Assembly (NCBI GenBank): GCA_903835685.1 | Contig: CAILNX010000022.1 | Coordinates: forward strand, 19,974 to 83,973 | DNA length: 64,000 nucleotides | Reading direction: 5' to 3' | Origin: an uncultured delta proteobacterium | Lineage (GTDB): Bacteria > Desulfobacterota > Desulfovibrionia > Desulfovibrionales > Desulfovibrionaceae | In this document: in pieces, positions 16,199 to 27,004 of the stretch | Layout of the letters: the number at the start of each line of letters is the position of its first letter | How positions within the stretch are numbered: position 1 is the first letter of the stretch | Position numbers and translations under genes: made by a program | The notes under the pieces: model-generated | What the model was told of the DNA's origin: nothing | Databases searched by the model: none | Seen by the model: only the letters and a program-made list of their open reading frames with translations

Positions 16199-16227
16199 TT
16201 GACAGGTAGCCAATAAATGGCTATTCA
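16199..16227 (+). promoter_or_regulatory. Promoter with operator palindrome ahead of XRE gene
   Basis: TTGACA (16199-16204) and TATTCA (16222-16227) are 17 bp apart. The spacer holds the perfect inverted repeat TAGCCA-ATAAA-TGGCTA (16207-16223). A dimeric HTH repressor bound there would block RNA polymerase, so the downstream XRE protein probably represses itself. Confidence 0.65.
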
Positions 16228-16293
16228 TCCCCCCATGTGGACAGTGGGATTTTCCGCCAAGGCGGCCCGGCAGGTTCCTGGAGGTCATCTCTA

Positions 16294-16644
16294 TTGAAAC
16301 TCACGAGGAAGCCCCGTACTGACGGGAGCGTTGAGCTTTCGGTCACGGTTCCCCAGGGCCAGGCCGATGCGGTCCAGGCAGCCTTTGACCGGCTCCTGGC
16401 CCAGCTTGGGGAGAGTGGCGAAGAGACGTATACCGTTGAAATGGTCCTGCCGGACATGACCCCGGGCAAGGTCCTGCGGGGCGCTCGCGGCTTGTCGGAC
16501 CTGACCCAGGCCCAGCTTGCGGATACGCTCGGCATTCACAAGTCCAACCTGTCCGAGATGGAGCGGGACAAGCGGCCCATCGGCAAGGACATGGCCCGGC
16601 GGCTCGGCAAGGCCCTGGGCATGGACTACAAGGTGTTTCTGTAG
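16294..16644 (+). CDS. XRE-family HTH regulator
   Basis: A 116-residue protein. The N-terminal half (LTRKPRTDGSVELSVTVPQGQADAVQAAFDRLL...TYTVEMVLPDMTPGKVLRG) is a small alpha/beta part, followed by a five-helix XRE HTH: RGLSDLTQAQLADTLGIHKSNLSEMERDKRPIGKDMARRLGKALGMDYKVFL. Such single-domain proteins often act as toxin-antitoxin antitoxins or as autorepressors. The TTG at 16294 was chosen because a GGAGG lies 9 nt upstream, at the right distance; a GTG at 16237 would add 19 residues and sit inside the -10 region. No toxin gene is adjacent, so it may be an orphan. Confidence 0.8.
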   Translation: MKLTRKPRTDGSVELSVTVPQGQADAVQAAFDRLLAQLGESGEETYTVEMVLPDMTPGKVLRGARGLSDLTQAQLADTLGIHKSNLSEMERDKRPIGKDMARRLGKALGMDYKVFL

Positions 16645-16664
16645 AAAGGGAGCTTCCCGGCCGG

Positions 16665-17747
16665 TCACTCCCCGGGCAGCTCGTACATCCGTATCCCGCC
16701 CGAGGGGTCGATGAGCAGCATCCGGGGGCCGTCGGGCGTGGGAAGGACGCGGGCGTGCAGGGGCCAGACCGCGTCCAGGGGACGGGTGGAGAGGGGGCGA
16801 AAGTCCGCGTCCAGTACGCTTAGGCGCGTGGGCAGGGCGTCCACGTAGGCCGTGTGCAGGCAGAGCCAGTGGCCGCCGGGCAGGGGCTCCAGGCAGGCCG
16901 GGGAGATGAGGTCCGGGTGCTGGACCGCCTGCATGGTCTTGGCCGTTGGATTCACCCGGAACACCGTGTCCAGGTCGCTCACCGGGATGACCAGTTCTTG
17001 GCCGCCTGTCACTGGATCAGGGGCCGGATCAGGGGTCAGGTCATAGGTCAATCTCAGAAAGAAATGGGCGAACTCGTCCATGAGCCGGAAATCTTCCAGA
17101 TCATAGGTCAGCAGCCGGGACGTGGCGTGGCTGAGCACGTACAGGCGGCCGTTCGCCGTGGTGAGCCGCATGGCCAGGCGGGCGCGGCCGTTTTCCGGCC
17201 GGTGCAGGGGAAGGCGGGCCAGGATGTGTCCGGCCCTGCTGCTGGTCAGGTCGAGCACGGTGAGCGAGGTGGCGTGGCTGCCCTCGGCCGGGGCGGTCAG
17301 GGCCAGGAGGCGCTCCCCGTCCGGATGGGCGCAGAGGTCCAGGACATAGAGGTTCTCGGCCAGGACGCGCAGGTCCCGGGAACGGGGGTCCCAGGCCAGG
17401 ATGCGGGGCGGGATGCGCGGCGGCGCGGAGCCCGCGCCCGGGGCCGGACGGCCCAGGTCGGCCAGGAGGACCAGGCCCGAGTCAAGGACGATGAGGCGCG
17501 AGGGCCGGATGAGGCCCTCCTTGCGGCGGGTGATCGGGACCGGGATTCGGCCCCGGGCCTGGTCCGCGCGCAAGGGACCCAGGAGGTCCCCGGCCCGCCA
17601 GCCCAGGTCGGCCAGGGTCCAGGTCTGGGACCCCGGGAGCAGGCGGCCGCCTTTGGGGCGCAGGTCCGGGGACAGGGCCAGGTGGGCGGCCAGGCGCGCC
17701 CCGTGCAGGGGACTTAAACGGTCCTGGGCCAGTGCTTTCAGCCGCAT
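16665..17747 (-). CDS. Beta-propeller-like protein of unknown function
   Basis: A 360-residue protein rich in beta-strand repeats of the YncE/quinoprotein-amine-dehydrogenase kind, such as LVLLADLGRP, LYVLDLCAHPDGERLLALTAP, SLTVLDLTSSRAGHILARLPL, LYVLSHATSRLLTYDLEDFRLM and LSVLDADFRPLSTRPLDAV. No signal peptide is evident, so it is probably cytoplasmic. Start MRLKALAQ at 17747 is placed behind a GGAG site; a frame start at 17765 adds six residues without support. No enzymatic motif is visible, and the role is unknown. It converges on the XRE gene with a 20-nt gap. Confidence 0.6.
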   Translation of the reverse strand: MRLKALAQDRLSPLHGARLAAHLALSPDLRPKGGRLLPGSQTWTLADLGWRAGDLLGPLRADQARGRIPVPITRRKEGLIRPSRLIVLDSGLVLLADLGRPAPGAGSAPPRIPPRILAWDPRSRDLRVLAENLYVLDLCAHPDGERLLALTAPAEGSHATSLTVLDLTSSRAGHILARLPLHRPENGRARLAMRLTTANGRLYVLSHATSRLLTYDLEDFRLMDEFAHFFLRLTYDLTPDPAPDPVTGGQELVIPVSDLDTVFRVNPTAKTMQAVQHPDLISPACLEPLPGGHWLCLHTAYVDALPTRLSVLDADFRPLSTRPLDAVWPLHARVLPTPDGPRMLLIDPSGGIRMYELPGE

Positions 17748-17958
17748 GAGCACTCCTTTCCTCATCCGTACAAGATGGTACGGGGAAAGGCTAGGGGGCG
17801 GGTCGGGTCAGGCCCGAAAAGCGGGGGCAAGGCCCCCTGTGCACTCATATTTCCTCTTCTATTTCTTGCAATGACCCCTCGGCTGTGCTAGAGGAAGATA
17901 CTGCGGCTCTTTCTCCTTGGCGGAAGGGAGCGAAACACATCGACCGGGAGGATTCTCC

Positions 17959-20136
17959 ATGCGCCTGACCATGTCCAAAAAACTCTCCCTGGGATTTGGT
18001 GCGGTCATGTCCATGCTGCTGATCGTGGCTGGGCTTGGTCTGGGAGCCATGATGAGCTCCGACTCCTCGTTCCGCGAGTTCCAGACCATGTTCACCACCA
18101 GCAGCCGCCTGGGGGCCATGTCCTCCCACGTGCTGCTCATGCGCGTGGCCGTGGCCCGGTTCCTGTCCACCTTCAGCGAAAAGGACGTGGCCCGCTATCA
18201 GGACGAGAACAAACAGGCCATGGGCATCCTGGACGAGTCCGAGAAGATGGCCGTGGGCCCCGAGGAGAAACGCGGCCTGGCCGAACTCCGGGCCAATATC
18301 CGCAAATACGACGAGGCCTTCCAACTGGTGTCCAAGAAGCGCCTGGAAGGGGTCAAGATCCTGGACGAGAACGTGCACGGCCGGGGCTCGGTCCTGCGCA
18401 AGCTGCTTTCGGACATGATGGAGACCGGCCTGCGCGAGGGCGAGTCACGCGCGGCCGCCCTGGCTGGCGCGGCCCAGGAACACCTGCTCCTGGCCCGGTT
18501 CTGGGCCGAGCGCTTCTCGGCCGCGCCCGAGGCGGCCAAGGCCAAGCGGGTGACCGAGGAGTTGGAGCGGTTCGCCGAGGGTCTGGCCGTGCTGGAAAAA
18601 GAGCTGTTCAAGGGCGAGGCTTCGGCCGCCCGGGTGGGCGCGGCCGCGGCCCCGTCATCACCATCAGTATCGGGCGAGGGGGCCAAAGGACGCCTGCGCA
18701 AGCTCCTGACCGATCTGGCCGAGCAGCGCCGGGGGTACAAGGACTCCTTTGACCAGGCCGCCACCCTGGTCCTGGAATCGGACAAGGCCTGGACCGAGGT
18801 CCTGCTCCCGGTGGGGCCGGTCATCGGCAAGAGCATCGTGGACGCCGAACAGGCCCTGACCGCGCGCATCGAGGCCCTGGGCCGCCAGGTGGAGAGCGAC
18901 AACCGCCGCCTGGGCTGGGCCGTGGCCGCCGTGGGCCTGTTCGCCCTGATCTCCGGCGTGCTCATCGCCTACTTCATCTCCAAGAACATCCTGGGGCTTC
19001 TGGGCAAGGACCCGGGCGAACTGGCCGAACTGGCCCGGCGCATCTCCGTGGGCGACACCCGGGCCACCTTTGACATGACCGGGATCAAGCCCGACAGCGT
19101 GTACGCGGCCATGAAGGACATGGCCGAGGCCGAGATCGAGGTGGCCACCCTGGCCGAGCAGTTGGCCAAGGGCGACCTGCGGGCCAAGGTCAAGCCCCGC
19201 TCGGCCGAGGATCAGCTCATGCTCTCCCTGGAGGACATGGTGCGCAACATCACGGCCGTGGTGACCAACATCCAGACCGGGGCCGAACAGGTGGCCGCTG
19301 GCAGCGAGGAGCTCTCGGCCACGGCCCAGAACCTGTCCCAGGGCACCAGCCAGCAGGCCGCCTCCATCGAGGAGTCCTCGGCCTCCATGGAGGAGATGAG
19401 CTCCAACATCGCCCAGAACGCGGACAACTCCCGCCAGACCGAGGCCATCGCGGTCAAGGCCGCGTCGGACGCCGAGCGCACGGGCGCGGCCGTGTCCCTG
19501 ACCGTGGACGCCATGAAGCAGATATCGGAAAAGATCACGGTCATCGAGGAGATCGCGCGGCAAACCAACCTCCTGGCCCTGAACGCGGCCATCGAGGCGG
19601 CCCGGGCCGGGGAGCACGGCCGGGGATTTGCCGTGGTGGCCTCGGAGGTCAGAAAGCTGGCCGAACAGAGCCAGGAGGCGGCCCAGGAGATCACCGAACT
19701 GGCCCAGGGCAGCGTGTCCGCGGCCATCAACGCCGGGGACATGCTCACCCGGCTGGTCCCGGACATCAAGCGCACGGCCGATCTGGTCCAGGAAATCTCG
19801 GCCGCCAGCCGGGAGCAGAGCCAGGGCGCGGAACAGGTGAACAAGGCCATCCAGCAGATGAGCCAGGTGGTGCAGATGAACGCGGCCTCGGCCGAGGAGC
19901 TGGCCTCCACCTCCGAGGAGCTCTCGGCCCAGGCCGAGGAGCTGCAGAAGGCCCTGAACTACTTCCAGACCGATGATTCCTTCCTGGCCACGGCCCAGCG
20001 CTCGGCCAAGGTCCTGCGGTCCCCCCGGCCCACGGCCAAGGCCAAGAGGCCCCTGCCCGCGGGCGAGGCCCGCAAGAAGTCCCTGGCCCTGGACATGAGC
20101 GCCGAGGACGAGGACGAGGAATTCGAACGGATGTAA
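17959..20136 (+). CDS. Methyl-accepting chemotaxis protein with large helical sensor
   Basis: A 725-residue transmembrane chemoreceptor. TM1 is at about residues 10-32 and TM2 at about 315-337 ([23 protein letters not shown]). The roughly 280-residue periplasmic part is all helical and lacks Cache motifs, so it may be a helical-bimodular-type sensor. A HAMP-like segment follows ([27 protein letters not shown]). The signalling hairpin tip is intact at about 530-575 ([41 protein letters not shown]). The C-terminal tail is long and acidic with a Lys/Pro-rich stretch ([18 protein letters not shown]) and no CheR pentapeptide. GGGAGG precedes the ATG at 17959, and the longer frame upstream is rejected. 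It should talk to CheW/CheA, which are not in view. Confidence 0.93.
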   Translation: MRLTMSKKLSLGFGAVMSMLLIVAGLGLGAMMSSDSSFREFQTMFTTSSRLGAMSSHVLLMRVAVARFLSTFSEKDVARYQDENKQAMGILDESEKMAVGPEEKRGLAELRANIRKYDEAFQLVSKKRLEGVKILDENVHGRGSVLRKLLSDMMETGLREGESRAAALAGAAQEHLLLARFWAERFSAAPEAAKAKRVTEELERFAEGLAVLEKELFKGEASAARVGAAAAPSSPSVSGEGAKGRLRKLLTDLAEQRRGYKDSFDQAATLVLESDKAWTEVLLPVGPVIGKSIVDAEQALTARIEALGRQVESDNRRLGWAVAAVGLFALISGVLIAYFISKNILGLLGKDPGELAELARRISVGDTRATFDMTGIKPDSVYAAMKDMAEAEIEVATLAEQLAKGDLRAKVKPRSAEDQLMLSLEDMVRNITAVVTNIQTGAEQVAAGSEELSATAQNLSQGTSQQAASIEESSASMEEMSSNIAQNADNSRQTEAIAVKAASDAERTGAAVSLTVDAMKQISEKITVIEEIARQTNLLALNAAIEAARAGEHGRGFAVVASEVRKLAEQSQEAAQEITELAQGSVSAAINAGDMLTRLVPDIKRTADLVQEISAASREQSQGAEQVNKAIQQMSQVVQMNAASAEELASTSEELSAQAEELQKALNYFQTDDSFLATAQRSAKVLRSPRPTAKAKRPLPAGEARKKSLALDMSAEDEDEEFERM

Positions 20137-20143
20137 GCCTTAC

Positions 20144-20164
20144 GGCCGCCCCGAAGGGGTGGCC
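20144..20164 (+). terminator. Terminator after the first chemoreceptor gene
   Basis: GGCCGCCCC (20144-20152) pairs with GGGGTGGCC (20156-20164, one G-U pair) around GAA and is followed by CCTTTCCTT. It separates the chemoreceptor transcript from the tRNA. Confidence 0.7.
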
Positions 20165-20203
20165 CCTTTCCTTCGCCCGGCCAAAGGGCTACAGGTTCTG
20201 CGT

Positions 20204-20280
20204 GCGCCCGTAGCTCAGATGGATAGAGCGTCGGCCTTCGAAGCCGCCGGTCGGGGGTTCGAACCCCTCCGGGCGCACCA
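20204..20280 (+). tRNA. tRNA-Arg (anticodon TCG)
   Basis: A 77-nt cloverleaf with acceptor GCGCCCG/CGGGCGC, D-arm GCTC...GAGC, anticodon loop CTTCGAA (anticodon TCG, decoding CGA), T-arm GGGGG-TTCGAAC-CCCTC and encoded CCA. The anticodon stem has four Watson-Crick pairs and a T.C mismatch at 27-43. It stands alone between a terminator and its own terminator hairpin. Confidence 0.94.
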
Positions 20281-20288
20281 GAAAATTC

Positions 20289-20320
20289 AATGGGTTGCTG
20301 TCGAAAGGCGGCAACCCATT
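20289..20320 (+). terminator. Terminator after tRNA-Arg
   Basis: AATGGGTTGC (20289-20298) pairs perfectly with GCAACCCATT (20311-20320) around a 12-nt loop, followed by TTCTGTCTCT. Two copies of the 11-mer TGCTCCCCTAT follow head to tail at 20330-20340 and 20341-20351. Confidence 0.7.
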
Positions 20321-20367
20321 TTCTGTCTCTGCTCCCCTATTGCTCCCCTATGGATATCTTGGTGGGG

Positions 20368-22107
20368 CTACCCGGCGAGGCGGGCCAGTTGGTCCCGTAA
20401 GCGATCCGGGTCCACGGGCTTGGCCAGGTAGGCGTCCATGCCCGCGTCCAGGAACTCCTCCCGGTCTCCGGGCATGGCGTGGGCGGTCAGGGCCACGATG
20501 GGCGTGTGCGCGTAGGGCTGGCCCGAGGACCGGATCAGACGGGTGGTCTCCATGCCGTCCATGCCGGGCATCTGGATGTCCATGATCACCGCGTCGAAGC
20601 TCTCCCGGGAAAGGGCGGCCAGGGCCGACTCCCCGTCGCCCACGCACGTTGGGATATGCCCCAGCCGCTCCAGGGTGCGGGCCAGCCCGACCTGGTTGAT
20701 GCGCTCGTCCTCCACCACCAGCAGGCGCAGGGAGCGGGCCGGGGCCACCTCGGTCTGAAGCAGAACTTCGGCCTGGGCCTCGGGCAGGACCGCCAGGTCC
20801 AGGGTGAAGGTCAGGCTGGTGCCCACGCCGAGTGCGCTCTGGGCCACCAGCTCCCCGCCCATGGCCCGCACCAGGCGGCTGGCGATGCCCAGCCCCAGGC
20901 CGGTCCCGTGGTATTTGCGGGCGTAGGTGCTGTCCACCTGGGTGAAGGGCTCGAAGATGGAGTGCAGCTTGTCCTCCGGAATGCCGATGCCGGTGTCGGA
21001 CACGGTGAACTGGACCCTGGCCCGGTCCTCCTTCAGAGCCGGGGCCAGGACGGCCTTCAGGGTGGCGGTCCCGTGGGTCGTGAACTTCACCGCGTTCTCC
21101 ATCAGGTTGGCCAGGGCCTGGACCAGGCGTTCGCCGTCCCCGGACAGGACCAAGGGAACGGCCGGATCGGTCTCGATCAGGATGTCCAGGCCCTTGGCCT
21201 TGGCCTCGGCAGCCTGAGAGGCGGCCACCTTCTGGAACACCTCGGCCAGGACAAAGGGGGTCTCCCGGATTTCCAGGGTTCCGGTCTCGATCTTGGCGAA
21301 GTCCAGGATCTGGTTGATGACCCCCAGCAGGGTGTTGGCCGAGAACCGGGCCATTTCCAGGTACTGGGCGTTCTCGGGGTCGAGTCGGTCCTGGTCCATG
21401 AGGGTGAGCATGCCGATGACCCCGGAAAGCGGGGTGCGGGTCTCGTGGCTCATGGTGGCCAAAAATTCGCTCTTGGTCCGGCTGGCCTCCTCGGCGGCCT
21501 CCTTGCCCGCAATCAGGGCCTCCTGGGCCATCTTGCGTTCGCCGATGTCCCGGACCAGGACCAGGATGCGGTCCTGGCCGTCGAGCGCGGCCTGGCGCAT
21601 GGCCACCTCGCACCAGAATTCCTGGCCCTCGCGGTTCCGGCAGAGCCATTCGAAAACCTGGGGTCCCTCGTCCCGGGCCTTGCGCATCCAGTCCAGGGCC
21701 TGGTCCTGGGTGTAGGGGGCCTGGCCCGTGCTCAAGTCCTGGACCGTGAGATTTAAGGCCTCGGCCCGGTCGTAGCCGTACAGGGTCAGCATGCGCGCGT
21801 TCACGTCCAGGATGGCCCCGGTCTGCGCGTCGTGGATGAAGACCGCGTCGTTGATGGAGTCGAAGATGGTCCGGAAGCGGGCCTCGCTGTCGGACAGGCG
21901 GCACTGCTGCCGGGTGCGGTTCTGCTCGTGCCTCTGGATCAGGGCGTGCAGCAGCAGGGAGGTGATCAGGACGAAGAACCAGCCCTTCACGGTGTTGATA
22001 TACGTGGGCAGGGCCAACAGATCCACCAGACGGTCGGAGAAGAGAATCCACAGGGAGCTGAATCCCGCGTAGAAGAAGACGATGGAGGTCGGATTCCTGG
22101 ACTTCAA
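20368..22107 (-). CDS. PAS-domain hybrid sensor histidine kinase
   Basis: A membrane hybrid kinase of about 579 residues. Two membrane helices open it ([20 protein letters not shown] and [20 protein letters not shown]), without a long periplasmic part. A PAS domain follows ([27 protein letters not shown]), then HisKA with the phospho-acceptor His221 in [11 protein letters not shown], HATPase_c ([41 protein letters not shown]) and a receiver with phospho-acceptor Asp510 in [11 protein letters not shown] and [10 protein letters not shown]. The receiver would relay phosphate to an Hpt or accept from other kinases. The TTG at 22107 is preferred because AGGTG sits 4 nt upstream; a GTG at 22170 would add 21 residues. 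It converges on the tRNA. Confidence 0.92.
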   Translation of the reverse strand: MKSRNPTSIVFFYAGFSSLWILFSDRLVDLLALPTYINTVKGWFFVLITSLLLHALIQRHEQNRTRQQCRLSDSEARFRTIFDSINDAVFIHDAQTGAILDVNARMLTLYGYDRAEALNLTVQDLSTGQAPYTQDQALDWMRKARDEGPQVFEWLCRNREGQEFWCEVAMRQAALDGQDRILVLVRDIGERKMAQEALIAGKEAAEEASRTKSEFLATMSHETRTPLSGVIGMLTLMDQDRLDPENAQYLEMARFSANTLLGVINQILDFAKIETGTLEIRETPFVLAEVFQKVAASQAAEAKAKGLDILIETDPAVPLVLSGDGERLVQALANLMENAVKFTTHGTATLKAVLAPALKEDRARVQFTVSDTGIGIPEDKLHSIFEPFTQVDSTYARKYHGTGLGLGIASRLVRAMGGELVAQSALGVGTSLTFTLDLAVLPEAQAEVLLQTEVAPARSLRLLVVEDERINQVGLARTLERLGHIPTCVGDGESALAALSRESFDAVIMDIQMPGMDGMETTRLIRSSGQPYAHTPIVALTAHAMPGDREEFLDAGMDAYLAKPVDPDRLRDQLARLAG

Positions 22108-22316
22108 GACGCACCTCGAATCCCTGCGGTTGTCCCGTGACCCCGGTGGTCCCGGCGGCTGGACGGACACCTGGGCGGATACCTCTCCTCATCTTATGAC
22201 ACGGCAGGGGAAGTCTGTCCATGATCAATACGGAAAAAGGACCGGGCCGGGCTTGGGGCCTATCGGCCTGAGCGGCGTCCGTGGCCGGTTTCCAGAAGCC
22301 AGGCTGGGGGGGTATT

Positions 22317-24158
<1,842 letters not shown>

Positions 24159-24408
24159 GCACTTCGCGCCCGGGGGCAAGGCCCCTTCGGTTCCTTTCCC
24201 TGGCCAGTGGCCAGACTTGGAACGATCAGTCCCTGATCCCGGGAGGTTTCGGGGTCGGGTGAGTGCTTGCTCAATAGTTGTGAAAACCCTATTGCCAGGA
24301 AATGGATTATCGGTTTTAACACGGGTAGGAAAACGAACCGGCCGGAGCGGCTGGCCGTAAGGGGCCAGGTCAGACTCAGGCCAAGCCAGGCCGCTTCAGG
24401 AGGTGGAC

Positions 24409-27003
24409 ATGGGCGTCGGGTGGGGACGGAGAAAAGCCTGGCCGGGCCTGCTGGTGGCCCTGGCCGCCGTGGCGGGGGCCGTGGTCCTGCGCCTGCCCAT
24501 GTGGGACAGCTTCGGCCCCCGCGCCCCCTTTGTGACCTTCTACCCGGCCGTGATCCTGGCCGCGCTCTTCGGCGGGGTCTTCTCCGGGCTGGTGTCCACG
24601 GCCCTTTTGTCCCTGGTGGCCGCCCTCTGGGTCCTGGCCCCGGGGGGACTCCTGGCCATGGACTCCGCGAGCCTGGTCGCCCTGGGCATGTTCCTGTTCA
24701 GCGGCACGCTCATCTCCTGCATCATCGAGGCCCTGCACCAGGCCTCCACCCGGGCCTTGAAGGCCGAGTCCGAGGCCGCCCTGGCCGCCGAGCGCGGCCT
24801 GACCACCCAGGCCATGGACCGCCTGGCCGCCCTGGTGGAGAACTCGTACGACGCCATCGTGGGCAAGACCATGGAGGGGGTCATCACCAGCTGGAACTCC
24901 GGGGCCGAGAGCATCTACGGATACAGCGCGGCCGAGGCCGTGGGCCAATCGGCCTCCATGCTCTGCCCGGCGGGATGTTCCGACGAGGTCCCGGAAATCC
25001 TGGCCCGCATCAGGGCCGGGGAGCGGGTGAAGAATTTCGAGACCACGCGCCAGCGCAAGGACGGGTCCAGCATCCAGGTGTCCATGACCATGTCCGCCGT
25101 GCGCGGGCCGGACGGGAGTCTGACCGGGGTCTTGGTGGTCTCCCGGGACATCACCGAGCGCAAGCGGGCCGAGGCCGCCCTGCGTGAGAGCGAAACCTTT
25201 TTGCGCACCATCATCGAGTGCAGCCCGGACTGCGTCAAGGTGCTGAACAGCCAGGGCGAGCTGACCTTCATCAGCCAGGGCGGCCTGCGCCTCCTGGATT
25301 TGGAGGACGCCTCGGGGGTCCTGGGCCGGGCCTATGCCGATTTCTGGCGGGGCACCGCGCTGGTCCTGCTCCAGGAGGCCATGGAAGAGGCCCGGGCCGG
25401 AAGCCAGGGCCGGTTCCAGGGCTACTGCCCCACGGCCCGGGGCCGGACCCGCTGGTGGGACGTGTCCATCTCCCCCTTGCTCAGCGCCCGGGGCGAGATC
25501 GACCGCTTCCTGGTGATCTCCCGGGACGACACGGTGCGCAAGGAGACCCAGGAGGCCCTGCTGGCCGAGCGGGACCGGCTTTTCACCATCCTGAACACCA
25601 CCCAGGACCTCATGTTCCTGAAGGACCGGGATTTCCGCTATCTGGCGGCCAACGCGGCCCACGAGGCCCTTCTGGGCATGCGGCCCGAGGACATGCTCGG
25701 CCGCACGGATTTCGAGATCATGCCCGAGAACCAGGCCCGGCTCTGCCGGGAGTCCGACGAGGCCGCCCTGCGCGACGGCTCGGTCCAGGGCGAGGAGCAG
25801 TGGGGGGAGCGCTGGTTCCGGGTGAGCAAGAAGCGGGTGCAGAACGCCTGGGGAGAGGCCCAGGGCGTGGCCGCGCTGATCACGGACATCACCCCGGGCC
25901 GCCGGGCCTTCGAGGCCCTGCGCGAGAGCGAGGAGCGCTTCCGTAGGCTGGTGGAGAACGCGCCCGACGCCATCTTCGTGCAGACCGGGGGGGCCTTCGC
26001 CTATGTCAACCCGGCCTGGCTGAAGCTGTACGGGGCGCGCGGCCCCGAGGAGGTCCTGGGCCAGCCCGTGTTCTCCCGCCTGCACCCGGACTTCCACGCC
26101 AAAGTCCAGGAACGGGTCCGGCGCGTCAATGAGGGCACCCCCCAACCGCCCAAGGAGGAGCGCCACCTGCGCCTGGACGGCAGCGTCCTGGACGCCGAGG
26201 TCTCGGCCATGCCCCTGGTCTACAACGGCCAGCAAGGGGCCCTGGTCTTTGTGCGCAACATCGCGGCCCGCAAACAGGCCCAGGCCCTGCACGAGGACCT
26301 GGAGCGCATGGCCCGCCACGACTTGAAAGCCCCCTTGAACGGGATCATCAACCTGCCCCTGGTCATGCTCGACGAAGGGGGGCTCTCGTCCGAGCAGGCC
26401 GAATGCGCCGAGCTCATCCACCGGGCCGGGCTGCGCATGCTGGATCAGATCAATCTTTCCCTGAACACCTTCCAGATCGAGCAGGGCGTCTATATTTTCA
26501 ACCCGGAGCCCGTGGACCTCTTGCGCGAGGTGCGTTTGATCGCGGAGGAGCTTTCGGTCCAGATCAAGGCCAAGCGCCTGGTCCTGGAATGCTTCCTGGG
26601 CCAGACTCCGGCCGGGGTCACCGACTCCTTCGTGGCCCTGGGCGAGCAGTTGCTCATGCGCTGCCTGCTGGAGAACCTGTTGGTCAACGCCGTGGAGGCC
26701 TCGCCTTCGAGAAGCACCGTGCGGGTGGTTTTTACCCAAGGCCAGGACCTTCTGGTCCGGGTGGAGAATGAGGGAGAGGTGGACCAGAGCATCCGGGACC
26801 GCTTCTTCGAGCGTTACGTGACCCACGGCAAGCAGGGCGGCACGGGCCTGGGCACCTATTCGGCCCGGCTCATGGCCAAGGTCCAGGGCGGGGACCTGCT
26901 CCTGGACACCTCCCGGCCCGGGTTCACCACCCTCACGGTGCTCCTGCCCCGGACCCGGCCGCAAACCCCCCAGGCCGAGGCCGGGACTCTGGTCACGGAC
27001 TGA
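24409..27003 (+). CDS. Multi-PAS membrane histidine kinase with KdpD-type membrane domain
   Basis: An 864-residue kinase without a receiver. The N-terminal four helices (PGLLVALAAVAGAVVLRL, FYPAVILAALFGGVFSG, LVSTALLSLVAALWVLAP, LVALGMFLFSGTLISCII) look like the DUF4118 segment of KdpD. Four PAS domains follow, beginning near AALVENSYDAIVGKTM, RTIIECSPDCVKVLNS, FTILNTTQDLMFLKDR and RLVENAPDAIFVQTGG. The HisKA box is the variant HDLKAPLNG (His637), and HATPase shows FERYVTHGKQGGTGLGTYSARLMAK. An AGGAGG lies 5 nt ahead of the ATG at 24409; a GTG at 24403 is less likely. Lacking a receiver, it must phosphorylate a separate partner. It abuts the next kinase (stop at 27003, start 27005), so they form an operon. 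Confidence 0.9.
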   Translation: MGVGWGRRKAWPGLLVALAAVAGAVVLRLPMWDSFGPRAPFVTFYPAVILAALFGGVFSGLVSTALLSLVAALWVLAPGGLLAMDSASLVALGMFLFSGTLISCIIEALHQASTRALKAESEAALAAERGLTTQAMDRLAALVENSYDAIVGKTMEGVITSWNSGAESIYGYSAAEAVGQSASMLCPAGCSDEVPEILARIRAGERVKNFETTRQRKDGSSIQVSMTMSAVRGPDGSLTGVLVVSRDITERKRAEAALRESETFLRTIIECSPDCVKVLNSQGELTFISQGGLRLLDLEDASGVLGRAYADFWRGTALVLLQEAMEEARAGSQGRFQGYCPTARGRTRWWDVSISPLLSARGEIDRFLVISRDDTVRKETQEALLAERDRLFTILNTTQDLMFLKDRDFRYLAANAAHEALLGMRPEDMLGRTDFEIMPENQARLCRESDEAALRDGSVQGEEQWGERWFRVSKKRVQNAWGEAQGVAALITDITPGRRAFEALRESEERFRRLVENAPDAIFVQTGGAFAYVNPAWLKLYGARGPEEVLGQPVFSRLHPDFHAKVQERVRRVNEGTPQPPKEERHLRLDGSVLDAEVSAMPLVYNGQQGALVFVRNIAARKQAQALHEDLERMARHDLKAPLNGIINLPLVMLDEGGLSSEQAECAELIHRAGLRMLDQINLSLNTFQIEQGVYIFNPEPVDLLREVRLIAEELSVQIKAKRLVLECFLGQTPAGVTDSFVALGEQLLMRCLLENLLVNAVEASPSRSTVRVVFTQGQDLLVRVENEGEVDQSIRDRFFERYVTHGKQGGTGLGTYSARLMAKVQGGDLLLDTSRPGFTTLTVLLPRTRPQTPQAEAGTLVTD

Positions 27004-27004
27004 A

